This document shows positions 25,565-33,415 of a DNA stretch of 64,000 nt, piece by piece; positions within the stretch are counted from its first letter, which is position 1; each line of letters begins with the position of its first letter. The position numbers and the translations under genes are program-made. The stretch covers positions 488,678-552,677 of the forward strand of contig NGFI01000005.1 in NCBI GenBank assembly GCA_002215645.1, in the 5' to 3' direction. Source of the stretch: Gemmatimonadetes bacterium 2013_60CM_65_52. GTDB lineage: Bacteria; Gemmatimonadota; Gemmatimonadetes; Gemmatimonadales; Gemmatimonadaceae. Below the pieces are notes generated by a model. It worked only from the letters and a program-made list of their open reading frames with translations, was not told where the DNA came from and searched no databases.

Positions 25565-27487
25565 ATGCAGGTCGATCCGCGCGCGCGCTTCGAAAACTAC
25601 GTCGTGGGCACGGCCAATCGGCTCGCCGTGGCCGCCGCGCGCGCTGTGGCAGAGTCGCCCGGCGCCGTGTACAACCCGCTCTTCGTCTACAGCGGGTCGG
25701 GGCTCGGCAAGACGCACCTGATCAACGCCATCGGCAATCACGCGCAGCAGCGGGCGCCGGAGCTCGGTATCGAGTACGTGGGGCTCGAGGACTTCGTGCA
25801 GCAGTTGCACGCCGCCATGGCGGCAGGCGAGATGGAGCGCTTCAAGCAGCGGTACGGACGCGTGGACGTCCTGCTCGTAGACGACCTGCAATTTCTCACG
25901 GGGCGCCGCGAGACCCAGAGTGAGCTGCTGCGCTTGTTGAACGCACTCCAGGGGAGCGGACGTCAGATCGTCATGACGAGCGATCGCCCGCCCGCGGAGA
26001 TCAGCGACGTCGACGAACGCCTGATCAGCCGCCTCAGCGGTGGACTCATCGTGGACATTGGCGCGCCCGATTACGAGACCCGCGTCGCCATTCTCCGCGA
26101 GAAGTGCGAGGAGCGGCAGATCTCCTTTGCGGCCGGCGTGCTGGAGGAGCTGGCGCGGGTGGAGTTCGGCAACGTGCGCGAGCTCCAGGGCGCACTGAAC
26201 CGCCTCAGCGCCCATCAGTCGCTCGACGGAACGCTCACGCCGGCGCAGGTGCGAAGCATCGCGGGCCTGCCCGAGCCCGCGGCGCCACCGGCGCGCACCT
26301 CAGTTCAGACCGACGAGTTCTTCAGCTTCCTCACCGACATCGCGAGCGCCGTCGCGGCGCACGTGGAGCCATGGAAGGTGCGCATCGGCGAAGCCGTGGC
26401 GTACTGGAGCGGAGAAGGTTACCGGACGTCGGCGCTCGAGACGATGATGTCGATGTCCGAGGCGCCACCGAACTATGAATCGTTGCTGCGCGGCTATGGA
26501 CAGGCCGTGGAGCAGCTCCGTGAGTTGGAGCGACAGGTGACGACCGTGGACGCGCGGCTTGGCGGAAGTGACCTGTTCCGGGATCCCGAGCGCCTGGCCG
26601 AAGCGACGACGTTCGTGCAGAACGCGCTTGCCGGCGCCGTTCCGCCAGGAGGACCGCAACCCGCGTTCGCTCGGAACGGATTCGAGGAGAGCGCCGCCAA
26701 TCAGATGGCGGTGCGCGCCGCGGATGTCGTCATCGCCGAGCCGGGGCAGCGGTACAATCCTCTCTTCCTGCTCGGTCCCACGGGCGTGGGCAAGACACAT
26801 CTCCTCAACGCCATCGGCAACGAGCTACAGCTGCGGTTCGGCGCCGGCGGACGCGTGGCATGCGTGAGCGCCCAGCTCTTCATCGAGGAGCTCATCGCGG
26901 CGCTGCAGGAGGGAACGGTCGAACGCTTTCGCGCGCGATACCGCGCGGCCGACGCGCTGCTGATCGACGACGTGCAGTTCGTGGGCTCCAAGGAGCGCAC
27001 GCAGGAAGAGCTCTTTCACGTCTTCAACCACTTTCACGCGGCCGGAAAGCAGCTCGTCTTCGCGAGCGACATTGCGCCCAGGAACATCGAGGGCCTCGAG
27101 GACCGCCTCCGTTCGCGCTTCGAGGGTGGTCTCGTGGCGGAGATCGGCCAGCCCGACCGGCCGTTGCGCGAGAAGCTGTTCATCCGGTTTGTCGCCGATG
27201 CGCGACTGAGCGTTCCGCCCGAGGTGATTGCCTATCTCGCGGACCGGCCGGCGACGAGCGTCCGCGAGCTGATGGGCACCGTACAGCGCCTGCGCGCCGG
27301 GCTGGAAAGCCTGGGCGTTGCGGCCACGCTTGCGACGGCGCGTCAGATTCTCGAGCCGTCGGGCATGACGCCGAGCAGCGCGCCCATCGCTGTGCGACAG
27401 GCGGCAGACACGTTCTTTCTGGACGACGAGAAGATCGTATGGGAGTGGCCCGACGTCGCCGGCCGCCTGGTGGAGGAGCTGCGCTGA
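25565..27487 (+). CDS. Tandem DnaA/Hda-type AAA+ ATPase without DNA-binding domain
   Basis: 640 residues with two complete DnaA-like AAA+ modules. Module 1 (about 5-235): FENYVVGTANRLA as in DnaA domain III, Walker A GSGLGKTH at 44-51, Walker B VLLVDDLQFL ending near 111, and sensor 2 NVRELQGALNRL. Module 2 (about 380-590): RYNPLFLLGPTGVGKTH, Walker A near 403, Walker B ALLIDDVQFV near 463, and sensor 2 SVRELMGTVQRL. Between them lies a helical linker of ~140 residues. The DnaA domain IV helix-turn-helix is absent, and the C-terminus ends in a short segment (DDEKIVWEWPDVAGRLVEEL). It is placed between the MglA GTPase (2 nt) and a PATAN-TPR gene (1-base overlap). No related family member is known to me from motility loci; function unknown. 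Confidence 0.85.
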   Translation: MQVDPRARFENYVVGTANRLAVAAARAVAESPGAVYNPLFVYSGSGLGKTHLINAIGNHAQQRAPELGIEYVGLEDFVQQLHAAMAAGEMERFKQRYGRVDVLLVDDLQFLTGRRETQSELLRLLNALQGSGRQIVMTSDRPPAEISDVDERLISRLSGGLIVDIGAPDYETRVAILREKCEERQISFAAGVLEELARVEFGNVRELQGALNRLSAHQSLDGTLTPAQVRSIAGLPEPAAPPARTSVQTDEFFSFLTDIASAVAAHVEPWKVRIGEAVAYWSGEGYRTSALETMMSMSEAPPNYESLLRGYGQAVEQLRELERQVTTVDARLGGSDLFRDPERLAEATTFVQNALAGAVPPGGPQPAFARNGFEESAANQMAVRAADVVIAEPGQRYNPLFLLGPTGVGKTHLLNAIGNELQLRFGAGGRVACVSAQLFIEELIAALQEGTVERFRARYRAADALLIDDVQFVGSKERTQEELFHVFNHFHAAGKQLVFASDIAPRNIEGLEDRLRSRFEGGLVAEIGQPDRPLREKLFIRFVADARLSVPPEVIAYLADRPATSVRELMGTVQRLRAGLESLGVAATLATARQILEPSGMTPSSAPIAVRQAADTFFLDDEKIVWEWPDVAGRLVEELR

Positions 27488-29106
27488 TGGCGATCAAGGG
27501 TAGCCTCAAGGAGGCCAGTCTCCCCGACGTGCTGCAGCTCCTTTCCATGGGGAAAAAGACGGGCTGCCTTGCCGTGACGCACCGCAACAACTTCGGGTAC
27601 GTCTACTTCGACAAGGGTCTCATCTCGTACGCGTCGATCGTGAATCGGCGCGACCGCATCGGCGACATCCTCGTCAAGGCCGGCGCCATCACGCAGACGC
27701 AGCTCGACGCGGCCATCAGCGCGCAGGCCCTGCATCGTGACAAGCGCATCGGCGAGCTCCTCGTGGCGCAGGGTGCCGTGAAGCGCGAGCAGCTCCATGC
27801 GCAGATCCGCCTCCAGATCGAGGAGGCGGTGTACTACCTGTTCACCTGGACGCAGGGGACGTTCAACTTCGAGGCCGACGTCCGTCCGGAAGAGCAGGAC
27901 TTCCTCGTCTCCATCAACCCGGAGTCGCTGCTGCTCGAGGGCGCGCGGCGCGTGGACGAGTGGAGCCTGATCGAGAAGAAGATCTCCAGCCTCGACCTCG
28001 TGTTCGACGTGGACCGCCGCAAGCTGGCCGAGAGCGGCGTCGAGCTTCCGGAAGATCAGCGGCAGATCATGGATCTCCTCGATGGGCGTCGCGACGTCCA
28101 GGCGGTGATCGAGGAATCGGGGATGGGCGAGTTCGACGTCGGAAAGGCCATCTTCGGCCTCGTGTCGGCCGGCTTTGCGCAGCGGGTGGGCAAGACGAAG
28201 GCGACGGAGCCCACGGTGAGCGACGCACGCGTCGACGAACATCGCAACCTCGGCATCGCGTTCTACAAGACCGGCATGCTCGACGAGGCCATGCGCGAGT
28301 TCCGCCGCGTGAGCGAGCTCCGTGAGCACGACGTGGAAGCGCGGTTCTACATCGGGCTCGCGCTCATGCGGCAGCAAAAATGGTCCGATGCGGTCGTCGC
28401 CTTCCGGGAGTGCGTCACGCAGCCCGGCGCGCGGCCGGCGGCCTTTCATAACCTCGCGCATGCGCTCGAGCGGTTGGGGCGCTTCGACGAAGCCAAGAGC
28501 GCGCTCGACGGCGCCATCCGTCGCGGCGGGGCGAAGGACCCGCGCATCCAGACGTCGCTCGGAGTCGTAGCCCTTCGCGGCGGCGACCTCGTGTCGGCGG
28601 ACTCCGCATTCAGCGCGGCTCGTCCCCTGTTTGGCACGAAGCCGCCGACGGCGCCCTGGTACCACTATGCGGCCCTCACGGCGGCGCTGCTCGGCGATCT
28701 CGAGCGGGCATACACGCTGCTCACGGAAGGCATCGGGTCGCACCCGCATGCCGCGCCGCTGCACAACAACATGGCCGCCGTGCAGGAGCGCCGCGGCTAC
28801 CACCCTGAAGCGCTGAGCGCGGCGGAGCGTGGCGTTCTCGAGGACACCGGCCTGCCGCAACTGCACAAGAATCTCGGCGACTGCCACTATCGCGCCGCGC
28901 GCTACGACGACGCGATGGAGTGCTATCTCCGCGCCGTGAAGCTGAGTCCCGCGCTGGGTGACGACATCTACCTCAAGCTCGGCAACATCCGCTTCAAACG
29001 GCAGGAGCGCGAGGAGGCCGTGCGCTGCTGGGAGCAGTCGCTCGCGCTCGATCCGGAGAACGCGATCGTCCGCACGAATCTCGAAGCTGTGCGGCAGGTG
29101 CTGTAG
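27487..29106 (+). CDS. PATAN/DUF4388-TPR protein 2, with MshEN-like segment
   Basis: 539 residues. The N-terminal PATAN/DUF4388 domain (KGSLKEASLPDVLQLLSMGK, KTGCLAVTHR, GYVYFDKGLISYASI) is followed by two RIGDIL/RIGELL repeats (about residues 57-110, RIGDILVKAGAITQTQLDAA and RIGELLVAQGAVKREQLHA). These resemble the MshEN/GspE N-terminal fold found in type IV pilus and secretion ATPases, where some copies bind c-di-GMP. Then come FTWTQGTFNFEAD, the DUF4388 tail element and about seven TPR repeats to the end. The ATG shares a base with the previous stop (TGATG). It is paralogous to the gene at 22.1 kb but carries the extra MshEN-like part. An adaptor between the pilus or polarity machine and Che signalling is inferred. 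Confidence 0.83.
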   Translation: MAIKGSLKEASLPDVLQLLSMGKKTGCLAVTHRNNFGYVYFDKGLISYASIVNRRDRIGDILVKAGAITQTQLDAAISAQALHRDKRIGELLVAQGAVKREQLHAQIRLQIEEAVYYLFTWTQGTFNFEADVRPEEQDFLVSINPESLLLEGARRVDEWSLIEKKISSLDLVFDVDRRKLAESGVELPEDQRQIMDLLDGRRDVQAVIEESGMGEFDVGKAIFGLVSAGFAQRVGKTKATEPTVSDARVDEHRNLGIAFYKTGMLDEAMREFRRVSELREHDVEARFYIGLALMRQQKWSDAVVAFRECVTQPGARPAAFHNLAHALERLGRFDEAKSALDGAIRRGGAKDPRIQTSLGVVALRGGDLVSADSAFSAARPLFGTKPPTAPWYHYAALTAALLGDLERAYTLLTEGIGSHPHAAPLHNNMAAVQERRGYHPEALSAAERGVLEDTGLPQLHKNLGDCHYRAARYDDAMECYLRAVKLSPALGDDIYLKLGNIRFKRQEREEAVRCWEQSLALDPENAIVRTNLEAVRQVL

Positions 29107-29107
29107 C

Positions 29108-29923
29108 GTGACGGACACGCAAGACGAAGCATTCGCGTCGCTCACCGAGAAGATCGCGCGAGAGCGCGGATTCGGTTGCGCAAGCTACAAGGAGAAGTGC
29201 CTGCGCCGCCGCATCGCGGTGCGCATGCGCGCGAAGGGCGTGCACACCTATGGCGACTACGCCCGCGTGCTCGACACGGATCAACAGGAGTACGACCGGC
29301 TGCTCGACGCGCTGACCATCAACGTCACGAAGTTGTTCCGCAACTGGGAGACGTATGCCGTGATCGCGGAGAAAGTCGTGCCGGCGCTGTGGGCCCGTTC
29401 GGGCCCGATCGACGTCTGGAGCGCCGGTTGTTCCTCCGGCGAAGAGCCCTATTCGCTCGGCGCACTCTTTCATCGCCACGCTGAATCGCTCGGCCAGCTC
29501 GCGGACCTCGCCAAGCGCGTCCGGATCCTCGGAAGCGACATCGACACGCGCTGCCTGGCGGCGGCAGAACACGGCACTTTCGAGGAAGGCGATTTTGTCG
29601 ATACACCGGCGGAACTCAGGCGTCGATACTTTGATTCCACCGCGCCATTCACGATCATCCCCGACGTCAGGCGTCTCGTGCGCTTCGAGCGCAGAGACCT
29701 GCTCGCGGAACCGGCCCCTCCCGGAACGTTTCACCTGATCTGCTGCCGCAACGTGCTCATCTACTTCGATCGTGAGACACAGGAGCGCCTGTTCGCGAAG
29801 TTTCGCGGCGCGCTCGCGCCGGACGGTTTTCTCGTGCTGGGCAAGGTCGAGACGCTGCTTGGCTCCGCGAGGACGCGCTTCGCCCCGGTGGACGGGCGCG
29901 AGCGCGTCTACCGGCCGCTGTGA
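29108..29923 (+). CDS. cheR: Chemoreceptor glutamate methyltransferase CheR
   Basis: Methylates receptor glutamates with S-adenosylmethionine for adaptation. 271 residues: an N-terminal helical domain with YKEKCLRRRIAVRMRAKGV and VTKLFRNWETY, then the SAM-binding VWSAGCSSGEEPYSLG, the LGSDID acidic loop, and the CheR hallmark FHLICCRNVLIYFDRETQ. There is no C-terminal pentapeptide tether or TPR. GTG 29108 follows the preceding stop by 1 nt, and its stop overlaps cheD as GTGA. A receptor must exist elsewhere in the genome for this enzyme to act on, since none is encoded here. Confidence 0.94.
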   Translation: MTDTQDEAFASLTEKIARERGFGCASYKEKCLRRRIAVRMRAKGVHTYGDYARVLDTDQQEYDRLLDALTINVTKLFRNWETYAVIAEKVVPALWARSGPIDVWSAGCSSGEEPYSLGALFHRHAESLGQLADLAKRVRILGSDIDTRCLAAAEHGTFEEGDFVDTPAELRRRYFDSTAPFTIIPDVRRLVRFERRDLLAEPAPPGTFHLICCRNVLIYFDRETQERLFAKFRGALAPDGFLVLGKVETLLGSARTRFAPVDGRERVYRPL

Positions 29924-30417
29924 CGACGTCGCTGATCGAGGTCCGTGTAAAGGTCGCGGACTTTGCCGTCCGCCAGGGCGACGTGGTGCTCACCACCATC
30001 GGTCTGGGGTCGTGCGTTGCCATCGCCCTGTACGACCGCGAAGCCCGCGTGGGCGGCCTGGCGCATATTCTCCTGCCGTCGCCATCGATGTCGCGCGAGA
30101 CGGCCAATCCGGCGAAGTTCCCCGAGACGATCGTTCCCGTGATGCGCGACGAGATGCGTCGCCTCGGCTCCGCGTCGGACGCGCACGTGAGCGCGAAGAT
30201 CGTGGGCGGGGCAAGCATGTTCGGCCAGCTCACCACCGGCGGCGGCATCAACGTGGGCGAGCGGAACGTGGCGGCGACGCGTGAGGTGCTCGCGGCGGCG
30301 GGCATTCCACTCCTCGCGGATGATACGGGGCTGGACTACGGCCGCAGCGTCTACTTCTTCCTGGATGACGGCCGCGTCGAGGTCCGGTCGCTGAAGAAGG
30401 GAGATCGTGTCATCTGA
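29920..30417 (+). CDS. cheD: Chemoreceptor glutamine deamidase CheD
   Basis: Deamidates receptor glutamines and binds CheC to modulate CheY-P loss. The 165-residue protein has the catalytic Cys32 in TIGLGSCVAIALYD and His49 in GGLAHILLP, with KIVGGASMF and NVGERN further on. Start GTG 29920 overlaps the cheR stop (GTGA) and the end lies 11 nt inside cheB. Together with the two-site CheC at 18.8 kb it gives the CheC/CheD feedback pair known from Bacillus and Thermotoga. Confidence 0.94.
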   Translation: MTTSLIEVRVKVADFAVRQGDVVLTTIGLGSCVAIALYDREARVGGLAHILLPSPSMSRETANPAKFPETIVPVMRDEMRRLGSASDAHVSAKIVGGASMFGQLTTGGGINVGERNVAATREVLAAAGIPLLADDTGLDYGRSVYFFLDDGRVEVRSLKKGDRVI

Positions 30418-31486
30418 CGCTCGGGCCACCGTCCTCGTGGTGGATGACAGCGCCTTCATGCGGCGCCTCATCGGCGAGATGGTGGACGCGTCGCAGGAAT
30501 TCCGCGTCATCGGCACGGCGCGCAACGGGCTCGACGCGCTGCGGCAGATCCATGCGCTCGACCCACAGATCGTCACGCTCGACGTGGAGATGCCGGAGCT
30601 CGACGGCCTTCAGACGCTCGGCTACATCATGAGTGAGACGCCTCGCGCGGTCGTGATGCTCAGCGCCGCGCAGTCGGTCGGCGGCGTGGACCTGACGCTT
30701 CGCTGCCTCGAGATCGGCGCGGTGGAGTTCATCAGGAAACCGTCGGGTGCCATCAGTCTCGATCTCGAGCGTGTGGGCGACCAGCTCGTGACCGCCCTTC
30801 GCGCGGCGCGCGAAAGCAATCTCCGCGGCGTCACGGCGCTGGCTCGCCCGCCCTGGGTGGAGTCGAGGCCGCCGCGCCCCGCGAGCGCGAATGTGAAGTG
30901 GGCGGTGGCCATCGCGACGTCTACGGGCGGTCCGCGAGCGCTCGCCGAGGTCATTCCGCACCTGCCGGCGGACCTCGATGCCACGGTGTTCGTGGTGCAG
31001 CACATGCCCGCCGGGTTCACCCGCGGACTTGCGCAGCGGCTCGACACCATGAGCCAACTTCGCGTGCACGAGGCGTCGGAAGGACAGGCGGTGGAGGTGA
31101 ACAACGTCTACGTCGCGCCCGGCGGGTTGCACATGCGCGTGGCCGGCAGGGGCGAGAGCGGCCGTCGCATCGCCCTGGACGACGGCCCTTCCATCTGGGG
31201 AGTGCGTCCCGCTGCAGATCCGCTGTTCGCCTCCGTGGCCGAGCAGTTCGGCCAGCACGCCGTGGGTGTGGTGCTCACCGGAATGGGGCGAGACGGAGCC
31301 GAGGGTCTGAAGGCCATCCGCCACGCGGGGGGCGGCGGAATCGTGCAGGACAAGGAGTCGTCCACCATTTATGGAATGCCCTTCGCGGCGCTGCAGCGCG
31401 CGGGCGCTGACCGGGTGTCGCCGCTCGATCACGTCGCACCGTCCGTGGTACAGATGCTCGCCTCACGACGGAAGGCGGTCGCATGA
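30407..31486 (+). CDS. cheB: Chemotaxis methylesterase/response regulator CheB
   Basis: 359 residues: a receiver domain with phosphorylation site Asp59 (VTLDVEMPELDG), a linker, and a methylesterase domain. The catalytic triad is visible as Ser172 (ATSTGGPRAL), His199 (VVQHMPAGF) and Asp296 (TGMGRDGA). It removes methyl groups added by CheR and may deamidate. Start GTG 30407 lies in the end of cheD, and its stop overlaps the next gene as ATGA. Motifs and length are regular for CheB. Confidence 0.95.
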   Translation: MSSDARATVLVVDDSAFMRRLIGEMVDASQEFRVIGTARNGLDALRQIHALDPQIVTLDVEMPELDGLQTLGYIMSETPRAVVMLSAAQSVGGVDLTLRCLEIGAVEFIRKPSGAISLDLERVGDQLVTALRAARESNLRGVTALARPPWVESRPPRPASANVKWAVAIATSTGGPRALAEVIPHLPADLDATVFVVQHMPAGFTRGLAQRLDTMSQLRVHEASEGQAVEVNNVYVAPGGLHMRVAGRGESGRRIALDDGPSIWGVRPAADPLFASVAEQFGQHAVGVVLTGMGRDGAEGLKAIRHAGGGGIVQDKESSTIYGMPFAALQRAGADRVSPLDHVAPSVVQMLASRRKAVA

Positions 31487-32283
31487 TCGAGGACCACTGG
31501 GCCCTCGAGCGTCGCGCATTCGCGAACACTCCCGATCCGGAGTTCATCTATCGATCGCCGTCGTTTGCCGAGGGCTATGCACGCCTGCTGCACGACGCGA
31601 CGGATCTTCGCGGCGGCCTGTCCCTCATCACCGGAGAGATTGGCTGCGGCAAGACGATGCTCGCGCGTGCACTGGCCGATCGGCTGGCTGGCTCCACGTG
31701 CGACCTCATCGAGGTGCCCTACCCGAAGGTGACGCCGACGCAGATGCTCCAGACCGTGGCCGGTGGACTCGGCATCCAGCCGCCGCCCAGGGGCAAGCTT
31801 GCTCTGGTGCAGGCCATCGCCGCGCGTCTGGCGGAGCGTCATGCCGAGGGGCGGAGGCCCGTGCTCATCGTTGACGAGGCGCAGCTCGCGACGCCATCGC
31901 TGCTCGAGGAAATCCGCCTGCTCACCAACCACGAGGCGCGGCAGGACAAGTACCTCCACGTGGTACTGTTGGGGCAGCCCGAGCTGCGGCAGCGGGTGAA
32001 ACAGCGTCCGCAGATCGATCAGCGCGTCAGCCTGCGGTTTCACGTGGAGCCGATGGAGGCGGAGGACGTTCGTGGTTACGTCGAGCACCGCTTGCGCGTA
32101 GCAGGATGGAAAGGCAAGACCATATTCACGCACGACGCGTTCACCGCGCTCGCTGCCCGCAGTGAGGGGATTCCGCGGCGCATCAACACGCTCGTGACGC
32201 AGGCGCTGTTCGTCGGCGCCATGCGGCAACTGACAGCCATCGACGGCGAGCTCATGTTCGACGTCGCGGACGACCAGGAATGA
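31483..32283 (+). CDS. ExeA/GspA-like AAA+ ATPase
   Basis: 266 residues of the ExeA/TniB-type AAA family. FANTPDPEFIYRSPSFAEG is the usual N-terminal signature, followed by LSLITGEIGCGKTMLARALA (Walker A at 51-58), VLIVDEAQL (Walker B), LLGQPELRQRV and EGIPRRINTL. ExeA/GspA proteins help place secretins of type II secretion or pili through peptidoglycan. The membrane helix and peptidoglycan-binding domain of full-length ExeA are missing here; only the ATPase part exists. It starts within cheB (ATGA) and overlaps the following cheW by 4 nt. Its presence inside a che operon suggests a motility-linked rather than secretion-linked role (inference). Confidence 0.85.
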   Translation: MIEDHWALERRAFANTPDPEFIYRSPSFAEGYARLLHDATDLRGGLSLITGEIGCGKTMLARALADRLAGSTCDLIEVPYPKVTPTQMLQTVAGGLGIQPPPRGKLALVQAIAARLAERHAEGRRPVLIVDEAQLATPSLLEEIRLLTNHEARQDKYLHVVLLGQPELRQRVKQRPQIDQRVSLRFHVEPMEAEDVRGYVEHRLRVAGWKGKTIFTHDAFTALAARSEGIPRRINTLVTQALFVGAMRQLTAIDGELMFDVADDQE

Positions 32284-32939
32284 AGAAGAAGCGTATCCGC
32301 TACAGCGAGCTCTCGCCCGTGCCGCGCGAGGAACAGAAGCGTCGCATCTCCACCCCCGTCGATCTCGCGCGCGCCATTGCGGCGGAGCGAGCCGCGGAGG
32401 CGGCGATGGCCGCGGCGGCCGCTGCACGTGACGCCCACGCATCGGCCGGCGACGAGTCGGTTCCGGCGTCGGCATCGGTCGCTCAGAGCGTGGATCAGCC
32501 GCGCGTGGCGCGGAGCGAGTTGCTCCTGTTCCGCGTGGCGCACGAGCGCTTCGCCGTTCCACTCACGGACGTGGAAGAAGCCGTTGACAGGGCGGTCGTG
32601 CATTTCGTCCCCGAGATGCCGCCATCCATGCTCGGCGTCGTCTCCCTGCGCGGATCGCTCGTGTGCGTCTTCTCTCCCAATCTGGCACTCGGGCTCCCCG
32701 CCACCGAGCAGCACACGGTGCTCATCTTTCATCAGGGCCCGACGCGCGTTGGCGTGCTCGTGGACGACGTCGAAGACGCCGTCACAGTGGATCCCAGCGA
32801 GCTGCGAAACCCGCCGATGGCCGAGCGGAGCGAGATGGTACACGCCGTCGCTCGAGTCGGTGATGAGCTCCTGTCCGTGGTGGATCCCCAGCGCCTCATC
32901 TCCGCGTGTCAGCGCGGAACGTTCGCGGAAGCCACATGA
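32280..32939 (+). CDS. cheW: CheW-like coupling protein 2 with long N-terminal extension
   Basis: 219 residues; the CheW domain starts near residue 78 (SELLLFRVAHERFAVPLTDV, then PPSMLGVVSLRGSLVCVFSP, VGVLVDDVEDAVTV, LLSVVDPQRLI). The first ~75 residues are a separate extension: a very basic start (MKKKRIRYSEL), then an Ala-rich helix (AAERAAEAAMAAAAAARDA). Nothing in the extension matches a known domain; it could be a tether to a partner. The start overlaps the ATPase stop (ATGA) and the stop overlaps the next cheW (ATGA). It is one of three CheW genes, and the most divergent of them. Confidence 0.88.
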   Translation: MKKKRIRYSELSPVPREEQKRRISTPVDLARAIAAERAAEAAMAAAAAARDAHASAGDESVPASASVAQSVDQPRVARSELLLFRVAHERFAVPLTDVEEAVDRAVVHFVPEMPPSMLGVVSLRGSLVCVFSPNLALGLPATEQHTVLIFHQGPTRVGVLVDDVEDAVTVDPSELRNPPMAERSEMVHAVARVGDELLSVVDPQRLISACQRGTFAEAT

Positions 32940-33415
32940 GTACACAGGGCAACAAGCTCGTCATCTTCTGCCTTGGCGAAGACCATTTCGCGGCCGACGT
33001 GCACGTCGTCGAGCGGGTGCTTCGCTACGCGTCGCCTACGCCGGTGCCGGACACGCCCGCCTACATCGAGGGGGTGCTGGACTACCTCGGCCGCGTGGTG
33101 CCGATCGTGAATCTCCGCCGCCGACTGGAGCTCGAGCCCCGCGAGGTGCGCCCCGAGACGCGCACGGTGGTCCTGAACGTCTCCGGCGAATGGATTGGGC
33201 TGGTCGTGGATTCGGTGACGGAGGTGGCGCCGTTCGAGCAGGCGAGCCTCTCGGCGCCGCCGAAGATGTTCCGCGGGCTCACACGCGATTACGTGAAGGG
33301 CATCGTGCGTCTGAACGGTAGGCTCGTCATCTATCTCGACGTGGAGCACCTGCTCAGCTCCACGGAGCGCATCGCGCTGCAGAGCTCCGGAGCGGAGGCC
33401 CTCGCCGGTGAGTGA
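32936..33415 (+). CDS. cheW: CheW-like coupling protein 3
   Basis: 159 residues, one CheW domain: LVIFCLGEDHFAADVHVVER, then DTPAYIEGVLDYLGRVVPIV, NLRRRLELE, WIGLVVDSVTEV and VKGIVRLNGRLVIYLDVEHLL. ATG 32936 overlaps the stop of the previous cheW (ATGA); the frame continues upstream to 32906 but only shadows that gene. Having two adjacent, different CheW genes plus one at the start of the locus points to more than one array or to a branched receptor-kinase link. Confidence 0.92.
   Translation: MSTQGNKLVIFCLGEDHFAADVHVVERVLRYASPTPVPDTPAYIEGVLDYLGRVVPIVNLRRRLELEPREVRPETRTVVLNVSGEWIGLVVDSVTEVAPFEQASLSAPPKMFRGLTRDYVKGIVRLNGRLVIYLDVEHLLSSTERIALQSSGAEALAGE

Noticed and set aside
25565-27487. Tandem DnaA-like gene as a chromosomal replication initiator marking oriC
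   Set aside because: There is no domain IV, no DnaA boxes were noticed nearby, and no dnaN, gyrB or rpmH is near. The context is motility signalling.
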